Numbered from the stretch's first letter, positions 15,531 through 24,113 are shown. The stretch is 64,000 nucleotides of DNA from Hymenobacter oligotrophus (GCF_003574965.1 NZ_CP032317.1:1736001-1800000), one strand, 5' to 3'. Program-made: numbers and translations. Notes: generated from the sequence alone by a model not told the origin.

Positions 15531-16307
15531 TTAAGCAGCGGCTTGGCCGTTCTCACGGTCGTCAATGGTCTTCTTCAGGTTAGCAATGGCCTGCGTGGCA
15601 CGCTCCTGATCGAGCTTGTTGATGTTGAGGAGCATTTTGGTTTTCTCCTGACGTGTGATGACCGGATGGTTCAGCAAGCGGATGATTTCCTCCTTCTGCT
15701 GCGCCGTGGCGTAAGCCGATGCGTTGGCAGCGGGTGCTACCGGCTCGGTTGCCGGGGCAGCTTGCTCAGCCTTCACGGCTTTCATCGGGGTGGCTTCGGC
15801 GTTGCGTGCTTCGGCGGGTGTGTTGCCGCCGTACTCCATCTCCTCAGCGGGGGTGGGCTCGTAGCCAGCAGCGCGGATAATCCAAGCCAGAATGTTGCGG
15901 TAGGCCTTGCCAATGGCACGCGTTTGCGCCATCGAAGCAATAGCAAACTCCTGGTAGAATTTCTTGCCTTGCTCCTTGTTCGAGCAGATGGCAAAGCCCG
16001 CGCCCACGGTGTGCTCCGAGCGCATGTCGAAGAGCGTTACCTTGGCCTGGTATTTAATCTCGGTGTCGGTGCTCATGTTAATCACGTGGTCGACGATGGG
16101 CACAATGCCCAAGCGCGAGCCGGCGTACTGCCAGCCTTCCACGTTCACGAACTCTTTACCTTGCACCGAAGTGGTGAGCTTATTCTCCTTGATGAAGTTA
16201 GCCAAGTCCTTGGCCAACGACAGCGTCTCGTCGGAGCGCGAGATGTCATAGCTTTCCGCTTTCATTTTACGAACCGGTGCTTTGGTGTCTTTTTGTGCCT
16301 CAGTCAT
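15531..16307 (-). CDS. Hypothetical protein, possibly single-strand annealing or DNA-binding
   Basis: A 258-residue cytosolic protein, no signal or membrane segment. Residues 1-160 form a compact domain ending in SMAQTRAIGKAYRN, then LAWIIRAAGYEPTPAEEM. The QTRAIGKA-RN phrase resembles the conserved helix of phage and host single-strand annealing proteins (ERF/Rad52-like groups). Residues 160-200 are an Ala/Pro/Glu linker; 200-258 form a helical tail with EEIIRLLNHPVI, reminiscent of small C-terminal DNA-binding modules. It has its own terminator and no phage neighbours. The functional suggestion is weak. Confidence 0.55.
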   Translation of the reverse strand: MTEAQKDTKAPVRKMKAESYDISRSDETLSLAKDLANFIKENKLTTSVQGKEFVNVEGWQYAGSRLGIVPIVDHVINMSTDTEIKYQAKVTLFDMRSEHTVGAGFAICSNKEQGKKFYQEFAIASMAQTRAIGKAYRNILAWIIRAAGYEPTPAEEMEYGGNTPAEARNAEATPMKAVKAEQAAPATEPVAPAANASAYATAQQKEEIIRLLNHPVITRQEKTKMLLNINKLDQERATQAIANLKKTIDDRENGQAAA

Positions 16308-16655
16308 GGCTTTCTTGATTTCCCTGTAGTACGTCCTGTGTTACGGATGGATAACAGGACACCTAGGCAATTAGTGCATTTTACGCGTTGATTTTTAGTA
16401 TTTTTTCTTGTTGTAAATCAGGCACTTACAAACAATATTCAAAAACATGATAGCTAAAGCTTTTAGTCAGGCCGCTGCACCTCCGCGGTGCGTTTTAGAG
16501 GGCTGCTGATACCGGCTTTTTGCTCACGCTTTCAACGTATTGAAAGCAAAGAGGTTGAGCACAGCCTGACTACACCCTAGGTAACTAGGCACGAAAAAAC
16601 GCGCCACAGGGGCGCGTTTCCATATGGTGTGCAAGGGCGGCCACAGGGCCAGTGC
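16308..16655. other. Structured intergenic region upstream of the 15.5 kb gene
   Basis: A 348-bp gap. It holds nested inverted repeats at 16465-16571: AGTCAGGC/GCCTGACT outermost, TGCTCA/TGAGCA, and CTTTCAA/TTGAAAG (16529-16535/16540-16546) innermost, plus a side stem GCACC/GGTGC near 16477. This could be a structured leader on the minus strand or a small RNA. CCTAGG sites lie at 16362 and 16576. The lolD-like terminator is at its right end. Confidence 0.4.
16594..16620 (-). terminator. Terminator of the LolD-like gene
   Basis: Stem AAACGCGCC (16597-16605) / GGCGCGTTT (16611-16619) with an A run on the plus side, i.e. a T run after the hairpin on the minus strand. Confidence 0.85.
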
Positions 16656-17309
16656 TTACTCCAGAATGTAGCCGTCGCGCATGGTGATTTTGCGGTCGGC
16701 CATTTCGGCAAGTTGGTCGTTGTGGGTTACGATTACGAACGTTTGGCCGAGCTCTTTGCGCAGCAAAAAGAATATCTGGTGCAACTCCTGCGCGTTCTGC
16801 GAATCGAGGTTGCCGGAAGGCTCGTCGGCAAAAATGATTTCGGGCGAGTTGATGAGTGCCCGGGCTACGGCCACGCGCTGCTGCTCACCGCCCGACATTT
16901 CCGAGGGCTTGTGGTCGGCGCGGCGCTCTAGGTTGAGCATGCCCAGCAGCTCGCGGGCCCGCACGCGGGTTTCTTGCTCGTGGCGCCCGGCCAGGTACGC
17001 GGGCAAGCACACGTTTTCGAGCGCCGTAAACTCGGGCAACAGGTTATGAAACTGAAACACAAAGCCGATGTGTCGGTTGCGAAACTTCGCCAGCTCGGAG
17101 CGTTTAAGCGTGCTCACGGATTCGCCGTCGAATAGCACTTCGCCGGTATCGGGTGTGTCGAGGGTACCTAGGATGTGCAAGAGCGTGCTCTTGCCGGCTC
17201 CCGAAGAGCCCACGATGGATACGATTTCCGACTTTTCAATGGTCAGATCGATGCCCTTGAGCACTTCCAGCGAACCGTAGCGTTTGCGGATGTTGACGGC
17301 CTGCAGCAA
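16656..17309 (-). CDS. LolD-like ABC transporter ATP-binding protein
   Basis: A 217-residue ATPase of the MacB/LolD class. Walker A is GSSGAGKST, signature [15 protein letters not shown], Walker [13 protein letters not shown] and H-loop VTHN. The class powers lipoprotein release (LolCDE), MacB-type efflux or FtsEX-like mechanotransmission. No permease gene is adjacent, as is common for lolD in Bacteroidota where lolCE sits elsewhere. The lipoprotein role is inferred from subfamily resemblance only. Confidence 0.88.
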   Translation of the reverse strand: MLQAVNIRKRYGSLEVLKGIDLTIEKSEIVSIVGSSGAGKSTLLHILGTLDTPDTGEVLFDGESVSTLKRSELAKFRNRHIGFVFQFHNLLPEFTALENVCLPAYLAGRHEQETRVRARELLGMLNLERRADHKPSEMSGGEQQRVAVARALINSPEIIFADEPSGNLDSQNAQELHQIFFLLRKELGQTFVIVTHNDQLAEMADRKITMRDGYILE

Positions 17310-17634
17310 ACCGACTGGGTGTTAGGAGGAGAAGAAGCAAGTAGCGACAAAGCTACGCAGAAAGGCCCGATGCCAACCGGTTGACAACCGGCCTTGGCTG
17401 CGTACCCGCCGGCTTATACGGCAACTCGGCCGTAGTGGCTTGGTGCGGGACGCCAAAGTACGCACGTGCCCACTGCCAAAGCCCGGGGGCCGGCCAAGCC
17501 TAGGTAATTGCTAGCCAAGGGGCAGCGCCACAAAGTGGGTGCAACTGCGCCCCTACTATGTGCTACTTCGCGCTACATTGCCTACTTTCGCGGGCACATT
17601 TCCGGAACCCGAAAACCCACCTCAAGTCCGAAGT
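17310..17634. other. Divergent intergenic region LolD-like / sucC
   Basis: A 325-bp spacer that must hold promoters for both genes. TACTTTCG at 17583-17590, one base from TAnnTTTG, lies 45 bp before the sucC ATG. One CCTAGG site at 17509. No gene is visible. Confidence 0.5.
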
Positions 17635-18843
17635 ATGAACATTCACGAATATCAGGGCAAGGACATTCTTAAGCGCTACGGCGTGCGCGTGCAGGAAGGC
17701 ATCGTGGCCGAAACTGCCGAGCAGGCCGTAGAGGCCGCCAAAAAGCTGACCGAGCAAACCGGCACGGGCTGGCACGTAATCAAAGCCCAAATCCACGCCG
17801 GTGGCCGTGGCAAAGGGGGCGGCGTTAAGCTCGCCAAGAACCTTGACCAGGTACGTGAACTCTCGGAGCAAATCATCGGCATGCAGCTGGTAACCAAGCA
17901 AACCGGCGCCGAAGGCCGCAAGGTGCACAAAGTACTGGTAGCCCAAGACGTATACTACCCCGGCGAGTCGGAAACGAAGGAGTACTATATGTCGGTACTG
18001 CTCGACCGCACTTCGGGCAAGAACGTTATCATCTACACCACCGAGGGTGGCATGGACATCGAGGAGGTAGCCGAAGCGCACCCCGAGAAAATCCACAAAG
18101 AGTACATCGACCCGCGCGTAGGGCTGCAGGGCTTCCAGGCCCGCAAGATTGCGTTCAACCTAGGCGTTGAGGGCGAAGCTTACAAAGAGATGGTGAAGTT
18201 CGTATCGGCCCTCTACAAGGCCTACGACGACACCGACTCGGCCATGTTCGAAATCAACCCCGTGTTGAAAACTTCGGACAACAAAATCCTGGCCGTTGAC
18301 GCCAAAGTAACCCTCGACGACAACGCCCTGTACCGCCACAAGGATTTCGCTGCGCTGCGCGACACCAACGAGGAAGATCCGCTGGAAGTAGAGGCTTCGG
18401 AGTCGAACCTGAACTACGTGAAGCTCGACGGCAACGTAGGCTGCATGGTAAACGGCGCTGGCCTGGCCATGGCTACCATGGACATCATTAAGCTGAGCGG
18501 CGGCGAGCCGGCTAACTTCCTCGACGTAGGGGGTGGAGCCAACGCCCAAACCGTTGAAGCTGGCTTCCGCATCATCCTGAAAGACCCGAATGTGAAGGCC
18601 ATCCTCATCAACATCTTCGGTGGTATCGTACGCTGCGACCGGGTTGCCAACGGTGTGGTGGAAGCTTACAAGAACATCGGCGACATCCGCGTGCCGATCA
18701 TCGTACGCCTGCAGGGCACCAACGCCGAAGAAGGCGCCCGCATCATCGACGAATCGGGCCTGAAAGTGTACTCGGCTGTATTGCTGAAGGACGCCGCCCA
18801 GAAAGTAAAAGAAGTACTGGCCGCGCAGGAGCAAACGGCCTAA
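17635..18843 (+). CDS. sucC: Succinyl-CoA synthetase (ADP-forming) beta subunit
   Basis: A 402-residue TCA-cycle subunit that, with SucD, converts succinyl-CoA to succinate with ATP or GTP formation. The start [17 protein letters not shown] is diagnostic. An ATP-grasp domain ([16 protein letters not shown]) is followed by the C-terminal CoA-ligase half with [19 protein letters not shown] and [13 protein letters not shown] 17635 is clear; an upstream in-frame start adds 32 unrelated residues. sucD is not next to it; the next gene is a transglutaminase. Confidence 0.97.
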   Translation: MNIHEYQGKDILKRYGVRVQEGIVAETAEQAVEAAKKLTEQTGTGWHVIKAQIHAGGRGKGGGVKLAKNLDQVRELSEQIIGMQLVTKQTGAEGRKVHKVLVAQDVYYPGESETKEYYMSVLLDRTSGKNVIIYTTEGGMDIEEVAEAHPEKIHKEYIDPRVGLQGFQARKIAFNLGVEGEAYKEMVKFVSALYKAYDDTDSAMFEINPVLKTSDNKILAVDAKVTLDDNALYRHKDFAALRDTNEEDPLEVEASESNLNYVKLDGNVGCMVNGAGLAMATMDIIKLSGGEPANFLDVGGGANAQTVEAGFRIILKDPNVKAILINIFGGIVRCDRVANGVVEAYKNIGDIRVPIIVRLQGTNAEEGARIIDESGLKVYSAVLLKDAAQKVKEVLAAQEQTA

Positions 18844-18858
18844 CGCCGCGCAGCACCC

Positions 18859-18919
18859 CGGCCCCAACGCAAACGGGCTACCCTACTGGCAGTGGGGTAG
18901 CCCGTTTGCGTTGGGGCCG
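18859..18919. repeat. Perfect 25-bp stem-loop after sucC
   Basis: CGGCCCCAACGCAAACGGGC plus five more bases (18859-18883) pairs without mismatch to 18895-18919; loop 11 nt. No T run follows on either strand, so it is not a standard intrinsic terminator, although it sits 15 bp past the sucC stop where it could protect the mRNA 3' end. Confidence 0.85.
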
Positions 18920-19019
18920 CCCGCGACGGCACCAAGCCCGCGCAGCCCTAGGTCTTTGTAAATCAACCCAACCCCAAGGGCTGGGTTTGCGTTTCGGGGC
19001 CCGTACCCGAACTGGAATT

Positions 19020-19913
19020 ATGCCTCGAATTGCTACGCTGCTGTTTTTGTTTGCTTGCCTGGGCGCCACGCCCACCATCCGGGCCCAACCGGCCGCGCCC
19101 AAATTGGAATTGGCGCTGCCCTACTCTACCGAGCCAGCTGCGGCTGGTGCTACGTTCCAGTTCAGCTCGCCCAACTCTGCTTACCTGCAAACCCTACGCG
19201 AGCGGTACGGCCTGGAGGCCGTGGTAGCCAATCAGCCCACTGCGCTGGGCAAGGCGCAGGCCTTGTGCGCCTGGGTGCACAACCGCCTCACGCACGACGG
19301 CCGCAGCGCGTGCAGCAAAGCCGATCCGCTGGGCATATTGGAAGAAGTAACGCGCGGCAAAGCTGTGCAATGCGTGGAGTTTGGGCGGGTGCTGGCCGGC
19401 GCCCTCACGGCCGTGGGCCTACCGGCACGCCCGCTGTACCTCAAAGCCAAAAACGCCGACACCCGCGCTGCCGCTGGTGGGCATGTGCTTACCGAAGTTT
19501 GGCTGCCCGATTACCAGAAGTGGGTGGTGGTAGACGGGCAGTGGGACGTTATTCCGACGCTGAACGGGGTGCCGCTGAATGCGGCGGAACTCAGCGGCGC
19601 GCTGGCCTCCGGAGCAGCGGGCCTCGACGGCCTTACCTCCAGCAACGCCAAAATTCGGTTTTACTACCGCTGGCTGCGCCCCTACCTGTATTACCTCGAC
19701 GCCCCGCTCGACAACCGGTATGAGCAGCCAACAGCGGCTGCGGCCCACCTCATGCTTGTGCCGCTCGGCGCCGAAAACCTCACCACGTTTCAGCGCACCA
19801 CCCGTTTGCGCGGCATGCGCTACACCAGCTCACTGGCCGATTTTTACCCGCCGCTCACGGCGGCTGCGCCGCCCCAGCCTGCCGCTACCACTTGGCCGCA
19901 CCTGCCTCATTAA
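19020..19913 (+). CDS. Transglutaminase-like domain protein, exported
   Basis: A 297-residue protein with an N-terminal signal peptide (MPRIATLLFLFACLGATPTI, cleavage near RAQP). The transglutaminase-like core has the Cys in AVQCVEFGRVLAGAL, the His in GGHVLTEVWLPDYQKW and the Asp in VVVDGQWDV, giving a complete C-H-D triad. A C-terminal region of unknown fold follows. Bacterial members may be proteases or cross-linking enzymes acting outside the membrane; the substrate is unknown. ATG 19020 starts the signal peptide. Confidence 0.85.
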   Translation: MPRIATLLFLFACLGATPTIRAQPAAPKLELALPYSTEPAAAGATFQFSSPNSAYLQTLRERYGLEAVVANQPTALGKAQALCAWVHNRLTHDGRSACSKADPLGILEEVTRGKAVQCVEFGRVLAGALTAVGLPARPLYLKAKNADTRAAAGGHVLTEVWLPDYQKWVVVDGQWDVIPTLNGVPLNAAELSGALASGAAGLDGLTSSNAKIRFYYRWLRPYLYYLDAPLDNRYEQPTAAAAHLMLVPLGAENLTTFQRTTRLRGMRYTSSLADFYPPLTAAAPPQPAATTWPHLPH

Positions 19914-19918
19914 ATACG

Positions 19919-19954
19919 CCGAAAGCCCCGCCGGCGGTCCGGCGGGGCTTTCGG
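19919..19954. terminator. Bidirectional terminator between transglutaminase and ohr
   Basis: Perfect 15-bp stem (CCGAAAGCCCCGCCG / CGGCGGGGCTTTCGG) with a 6-nt loop, centred between two convergent genes. Confidence 0.8.
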
Positions 19955-19970
19955 TAAGCATGCGCTAAAT

Positions 19971-20456
19971 CTATTGGCCTTGCTGCGCTACGCCAATATT
20001 TTCTTCGGCCTTCACCGGAATGGCCTGGCCCTTCACGCGCAGCTCTACTTCCATGTTGCCGCGGGTGCCCACCGAGTACGGGCAAATTTGGTGAGCTTGG
20101 CGTACCATCTCAACAGTTTTGTTGTCGTCGAATTTCTTCAGGTCTACATCCAGAATGGCGCTTAGGCCGTACGCCTCGCCCTCCTGAAAAAGCGACACCG
20201 AGCAATTTACCGACGTATCGGGGTCGAGCCGGTCGCCGGCGCGTTGGGCAATTACCAGCAGCGCCTGCTGAAAGCACGATGCGTAGCCCGCGGCAAACAG
20301 CTCCTCGGGGTTGGTGGCGCCGCGCTTGCCGCCGAGGCCCTCCGGCACCGACATATCCAAGTCGATTACGCCGGTGGTGGAACGCACGTGGCCGCTGCGG
20401 CCGCCCACGGCTTGGGCTTCAGCGGTATACAGGGTTTTCTTTTCGGATGTAGCCAT
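19971..20456 (-). CDS. ohr: Organic hydroperoxide resistance protein (Ohr, OsmC family)
   Basis: A 161-residue cytosolic thiol peroxidase that reduces organic hydroperoxides. The two redox Cys are present: GYASCFQQALL (peroxidatic) and HQICPYSVGTRG (resolving). LYTAEAQAVGGRSGHVRS and the GTNPEELFAAG-type segment (GATNPEELFAAGYASC) are typical of Ohr rather than OsmC. The C-terminus is about 15 residues longer than usual (VKAEENIGVAQQGQ). No OhrR regulator lies next to it. Confidence 0.93.
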   Translation of the reverse strand: MATSEKKTLYTAEAQAVGGRSGHVRSTTGVIDLDMSVPEGLGGKRGATNPEELFAAGYASCFQQALLVIAQRAGDRLDPDTSVNCSVSLFQEGEAYGLSAILDVDLKKFDDNKTVEMVRQAHQICPYSVGTRGNMEVELRVKGQAIPVKAEENIGVAQQGQ

Positions 20457-20552
20457 ACAACTAAGCTTTAGGTTTCGGGTTGTGCGTAAGGCTTAACTGC
20501 CGAAACCGGCCGAAGGTTGCGCCTGCATTTTCGCGGAAAATGCCAACCCGAT

Positions 20553-20582
20553 TTGCCCGCGCCGCATTTTTGCCTACTTTTG
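20553..20582 (+). promoter_or_regulatory. Bacteroidota promoter of tRNA-Arg
   Basis: TTG (20553-20555), 19 bp, then TACTTTTG (20575-20582) gives an ideal -33/-7 pair. The tRNA begins 20 bp downstream. Confidence 0.8.
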
Positions 20583-20601
20583 CCGCCCACAGCTGCTATT
20601 T

Positions 20602-20673
20602 GGTCGCGTAGTACAACGGATAGTATAGGAGTCTCCGAAGCTCTTGATCCAGGTTCGATTCCTGGCGCGACCA
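20602..20673 (+). tRNA. tRNA-Arg (anticodon CCG)
   Basis: A 72-nt cloverleaf: acceptor GGTCGCG/CGCGACC, anticodon stem GGAGT/GCTCT with loop CTCCGAA (anticodon CCG, reads CGG), T arm CCAGG-TTCGATT-CCTGG, discriminator A, no encoded CCA. The D stem GTAC/GTAT contains a G-U pair. Confidence 0.93.
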
Positions 20674-20683
20674 CAACCGCTTA

Positions 20684-20716
20684 AACCCTCTTGGCCAACC
20701 GCCAGGAGGGTTTTGT
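20684..20716 (+). terminator. Terminator of tRNA-Arg
   Basis: AACCCTCTTGGC pairs with GCCAGGAGGGTT (one G-U), followed by TTTGTTTTTT. Confidence 0.8.
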
Positions 20717-21082
20717 TTTTTGCGCACCGCGGCAGGCCCACCAACCTCGAAGCCAGATTTACGAAATTATTAGCTGTGCCCAGGACGCCGTGCCGGGCCC
20801 TTGGTTTAGTTGCGCTCAGTCATACCTAGGGTATATGCAGTGGCCGCCGCCTGTTTGCAGCAGACTACAAAGCAAAGCGCGGTTGCCACCGTCGAAGCAA
20901 GCATGGCTCCGGCAGGGCTGAGTGCAGGCAGCAAATAATTAATCTGCCTTAACGCGACGCCACCCGCGAAAAACACCCGGCGCACTTTGGATTGGTAAAC
21001 CATGCGGTAGCAATCCGGTTGAATATGAACGCCGTAGGTCCGGCATCAACCAATTCATCAACCACACCAAACCCCAAGCACC
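20717..21082. other. Intergenic gap before the fasciclin gene
   Basis: A 366-bp spacer with one CCTAGG (20825). No convincing gene, repeat or -7 box is visible; short frames on both strands lack credible content. Confidence 0.45.
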
Positions 21083-21742
21083 ATGTTCAAGCACAGCATT
21101 GCCGCCCTTGCCCTTGTCGTAGCTATCGGATCGGGCGTCGGCACCTCGGCGCTGGCCCAAACGAAAACCAAGGCCAAGGAAGACAAGATGAAAACGAAGG
21201 GGAAATCTTCGATGAACGGCACCACCACCGGCGGTAGCATGTCGAAAAGCTCCCCGATGGCTACTTCCTCGGCTGCGGGCGGCGTGATGGTGGGCGGTGC
21301 CATGATGACGCCGGACAAGGATATTGTGGCCAACGCCCTCAATTCTTCGGAGCACACCACGCTCGTAACGGCTGTTAAGGCCGCTGGATTGGTATCCACG
21401 CTGCAAGGCACAGGTCCTTTCACGGTGTTTGCACCCACCAACGCGGCCTTCGATAAGCTGCCCGCGGGCACTGTGCAAACGCTCGTAGAGCCGGCCAACA
21501 AGCAGCAGTTAACGAGCATTCTTACCTACCACGTGGTGCCCGGCCGCTACCTGGCCACCGATTTGAAAGACGGACAGCAGCTAACCACCGTGGCGGGCGA
21601 AACCCTGACCGTGATGAAAAAAGGCAACTCGGTGATGCTGCGCGATGCCAAAGGCGGCATGGCTACGGTGTCTATCCCCAATGTGGTGTCGAGCAATGGC
21701 GTAACCCACGTGGTTGACACCGTGCTCATGCCCACGCGCTAG
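21083..21742 (+). CDS. Secreted fasciclin-domain protein
   Basis: A 219-residue exported protein. The signal peptide ends near SALAQ. A Lys/Thr/Ser/Met-rich low-complexity segment (about 26-75) follows. Then comes one FAS1 domain (about 78-217) with the motifs TVFAPTNAAFDKLP, LTYHVVPGRY and the ending GVTHVVDTVLMP. FAS1 domains mediate adhesion or bind carbohydrates. The charged Lys-Met linker (EDKMKTKGKSSM) resembles the tail of the protein encoded just downstream, suggesting a shared surface setting or common ancestry of the linker. Confidence 0.92.
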   Translation: MFKHSIAALALVVAIGSGVGTSALAQTKTKAKEDKMKTKGKSSMNGTTTGGSMSKSSPMATSSAAGGVMVGGAMMTPDKDIVANALNSSEHTTLVTAVKAAGLVSTLQGTGPFTVFAPTNAAFDKLPAGTVQTLVEPANKQQLTSILTYHVVPGRYLATDLKDGQQLTTVAGETLTVMKKGNSVMLRDAKGGMATVSIPNVVSSNGVTHVVDTVLMPTR

Positions 21743-21759
21743 GCGTACGCGCTTGACGA

Positions 21760-21795
21760 AAAAAACCGCCCGCGCCGCGCGGGCGGTTTTTTTAT
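21760..21795 (+). terminator. Terminator after the fasciclin gene
   Basis: AAACCGCCCGCGC / GCGCGGGCGGTTT stem with a T7 run. Confidence 0.88.
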
Positions 21796-21914
21796 GCCTA
21801 GTACCCTAGGTGGTCGGCGGCCGCGCACCAACAGGGAGCGGGCAATCTAGACCCTGCTTGCATTTTACCCGTATAAGGGCTGAGTTTTCCCAACCACTCC
21901 CATCCTGACCAACC

Positions 21915-22634
21915 ATGCTTAAGAAAACAATCTCCCTGCTGTCGCTGGCACTTGCCATGTGCGCCGTAACCACCGTGGCCGAAGCGCAAACCACGAAAAC
22001 CAAGTCGGACGAAGAAAAAACCAAGACCACAACGCCCGACGGCACCGTGACCAAGGTGAAAAACGACGACAACGGCAATACCAAGCTGAAAGGCAAGACC
22101 GAAGCCGGCGACAAAATGAAGTCGAAGGTGAAACCCATGAAAGACGGCTCGATGGATGCCACCGGCACCTCCACGGGCTCTTCGGGCTCCTCTACGGGCG
22201 GTTCGATGATCAATTCGTCGTCGGGCTCGATGAGCGGCTCGAGCACAGGCAGCATGAGCACCGGCACTAGCACCGGCACCACCACCGATACGAACTCGTC
22301 GGGCACGATGGGCACCGGTACGAGCACCGGAACCAGCACAGGTACTATGTCGGGCTCGGGCACGGGTACCATGAGCACTGGCTCGGGTACGGGCACCAGC
22401 ACCGGTACCATGAGCACCGGCTCGGGCACGATGAGCGGCAGCGGTACCTCTACTACCGGCACCAGCAGCGGCTCGATGTCGGGCACCGGCACCACTACCA
22501 CCGACACGAACACCTCGACTACCACTACTACTACCGGCGCTGACGACATGCGCGTAGGCCGCCGCATGAAGCCCGGCAAAGAAGAAAAAATGAAGGCCAA
22601 GAAAGACAAGATGAAAATGAAGTCGGAGATGTAA
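21915..22634 (+). CDS. Secreted Ser/Thr/Gly-rich low-complexity protein
   Basis: A 239-residue exported protein. Signal peptide (MLKKTISLLSLALAMCAVTT, cleavage near AEAQ); charged Lys/Asp/Thr segment (26-80); a STG-rich region (about 82-208) built from variants of GTSTG, STGSGT and SGSMSGS; then an alkaline tail (RVGRRMKPGKEEKMKAKKDK and on). No Cys after the signal and no folded domain is visible; probably extended and possibly glycosylated at Ser/Thr. Long open frames on the opposite strand are by-products of the repetitive composition. Its signal peptide and Lys-Met motif link it to the preceding fasciclin gene. Confidence 0.78.
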   Translation: MLKKTISLLSLALAMCAVTTVAEAQTTKTKSDEEKTKTTTPDGTVTKVKNDDNGNTKLKGKTEAGDKMKSKVKPMKDGSMDATGTSTGSSGSSTGGSMINSSSGSMSGSSTGSMSTGTSTGTTTDTNSSGTMGTGTSTGTSTGTMSGSGTGTMSTGSGTGTSTGTMSTGSGTMSGSGTSTTGTSSGSMSGTGTTTTDTNTSTTTTTTGADDMRVGRRMKPGKEEKMKAKKDKMKMKSEM

Positions 22635-22654
22635 TTCCGGTTCATTTAAGCTGA

Positions 22655-22695
22655 AAAGCGGCTCCGGGTGCGTTGCACCCGGAGCCGCTTTTTTT
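22655..22695 (+). terminator. Terminator after the STG-rich gene
   Basis: AAGCGGCTCCGGGTGC / GCACCCGGAGCCGCTT stem followed by a run of T. Confidence 0.9.
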
Positions 22696-22760
22696 TGCGG
22701 CCGGCCGTGCCAGGCGCAGCCCCCGGTAGGCGCCACGGGCAGCGGCACCTAGGGCCGCTG

Positions 22761-23036
22761 CTAGGCCAGCAGCTGCTGGTACTTGTCGTGGTTTTTCTGC
22801 ACAAATTTGGCCATGTACGGGCACGAGGTGCGCACGCGCAGCTTTTCGCTGGCGGCCCAGTCGAGGGCTTGTTCGGCCAGGCGCTCGGCCACGCCCTTGC
22901 CGCGCAGCTCTTCGTCGACGTAGGTGTGTGCGAAATCGACAACGCCGGCTTCCGGCCGGCTGTACGAAAGCTCGCCTTCGTAGCCGTGCGAGGTGGCGTA
23001 AAACGTCTGGTCTTCGGGTTGGTGTTCGATGTGCAT
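22761..23036 (-). CDS. Small GNAT-family N-acetyltransferase (YjdJ-like)
   Basis: A 91-residue single-domain protein of the short GCN5-related group (Gtn/YjdJ, about 90 aa). The acetyl-CoA loop is the ELRGKGVAERLAEQAL segment, and the end CPYMAKFVQKNHDKYQ is characteristic of the family, including the CPY motif. It lacks the N-terminal strands of full GNATs. The substrate is unknown for the family. Read on the opposite strand to its neighbours. Confidence 0.88.
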   Translation of the reverse strand: MHIEHQPEDQTFYATSHGYEGELSYSRPEAGVVDFAHTYVDEELRGKGVAERLAEQALDWAASEKLRVRTSCPYMAKFVQKNHDKYQQLLA

Positions 23037-23179
23037 GGGTTGGCGGGCTAGGGAGTTGAAAGGTGCAGTAACTGGGCAGGCGGCGCGTTGGCGCTGCCCT
23101 CGTCGACCACAACCGCCTGTGTTACGTATAACGGGGCAGCCGTTGCCACCTGCCCGGCTTTGTTTTTTTCCATCCTCCT

Positions 23180-23362
23180 ATGCCTCAAGTAGCTACCCCC
23201 AAAACCGAAACGCCGCAGCCGCTCAGCAACCGCGTGGGCCCGGCGCCGGCCGCGAAGCCGGTTCCGGCTTCGCCCACAGCCCAGCCCGTAGCGCCGGCCC
23301 CGCGCATGCGCTATTGGGAGCAGATTGACCCTGCCAGCCACAGCCTCTACCCCGTCGACTAA
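23180..23362 (+). CDS. Small Pro/Ala-rich hypothetical protein (60 aa)
   Basis: A 60-residue protein, Pro/Ala/Thr-rich and probably disordered, with a more ordered end MRYWEQIDPASHSLYPVD. It precedes two other short hydrophilic genes in the same direction (27 bp to the next). No recognised family. Support comes from codon pattern and consistent spacing; confidence is moderate because of its size. Confidence 0.5.
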   Translation: MPQVATPKTETPQPLSNRVGPAPAAKPVPASPTAQPVAPAPRMRYWEQIDPASHSLYPVD

Positions 23363-23389
23363 CCCTTCCCGCCTCTCCCCACCCCCGCT

Positions 23390-23656
23390 ATGCATTCCCA
23401 GTACCCCATCCAGCCCGCCGACGACGCAGCCGACAAACTGCGCAAAACCGTGTCGGCCGAAGAAAACCAGCGCGATACCAGCACCAAGGCGCCCAGCCTG
23501 CTCGACCGCGAAACATACGGGCAGATTCTCGATCAGCCCGCCCCCGACGAAGACACCTCCGACTTTGCCTCGGGCCTGAACCAACCGGCCTCGCAGCACC
23601 TCGGCAACGAGGAGCGCGTGCCGGGCGAAGAAAACCCCAACACCCGCGCCGAATAG
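23390..23656 (+). CDS. Small disordered protein with RETYGQI motif (88 aa)
   Basis: An 88-residue acidic hydrophilic protein without Cys, signal or membrane segment. Its centre, SLLDRETYGQILDQPAPDE, matches AMLNRETHGQIMSRSTPD in the next gene but one spacer away, while the flanks are unrelated. The two are probably paralogues with one conserved short motif in disordered chains. Function unknown; a terminator follows it. Confidence 0.65.
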   Translation: MHSQYPIQPADDAADKLRKTVSAEENQRDTSTKAPSLLDRETYGQILDQPAPDEDTSDFASGLNQPASQHLGNEERVPGEENPNTRAE

Positions 23657-23671
23657 CCCCGGCGCCTGCAC

Positions 23672-23711
23672 CCATTGCAGCCCCGGCCCTCAATGGCCGG
23701 GGCTTTTTTAT
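23672..23711 (+). terminator. Terminator between the two RETxGQI genes
   Basis: AGCCCCGGCC / GGCCGGGGCT stem with TTTTTTA. Confidence 0.85.
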
Positions 23712-23770
23712 CGACCTAGGGCCCGCGGGCTACGTACACCCAGGCAGTACCCTACTTACCATCCGCAACC

Positions 23771-24067
23771 ATGGCATCGAAATCACAGCACCCCCAGTAC
23801 AACGAACCCGACGACCACCAGGCTCGCGAGGAGCGCCAGGAGCAACAACAGCGCGACGCACAGGACCGCCCCACCCCCGCCCAGGAAAACAATAATACCG
23901 AGGGCAGCACCACGGCCATGCTGAACCGCGAAACCCACGGCCAGATTATGTCGCGCAGCACGCCCGACCGCATTTATTCCGACGGCAGCGACGACACCGA
24001 AACCCCGCGCCCGCCCACATTCACCGACGACACTACTGGGTTCGACCCCACCAACCGCACCCGCTAA
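23771..24067 (+). CDS. Small disordered protein with RETHGQI motif (98 aa)
   Basis: A 98-residue very hydrophilic protein: Gln/Glu/Arg-rich N-terminal half (EERQEQQQRDAQDR), the motif MLNRETHGQIMS at about 55-66, and an acidic Thr/Pro tail. Shares the central motif with the gene at 23390. No signal or membrane segment. It looks like a stress-type or hydrophilin-like protein, but this is inference from composition only. Confidence 0.65.
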   Translation: MASKSQHPQYNEPDDHQAREERQEQQQRDAQDRPTPAQENNNTEGSTTAMLNRETHGQIMSRSTPDRIYSDGSDDTETPRPPTFTDDTTGFDPTNRTR

Positions 24068-24069
24068 GC

Positions 24070-24113
24070 CCGCCACGGCCCGCCGCACCTCGCAGCGGGC
24101 CGTGTTGTTTTGG
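24070..24113 (+). terminator. Terminator after the third small gene
   Basis: CGGCCCGC / GCGGGCCG stem followed by TGTTGTTTT. Confidence 0.65.

Noticed and set aside
21798-22748. Long open frames opposite the STG-rich gene
   Set aside because: They are reverse readings of a low-complexity repeat. The plus-strand frame has a signal peptide, proper start and terminator.
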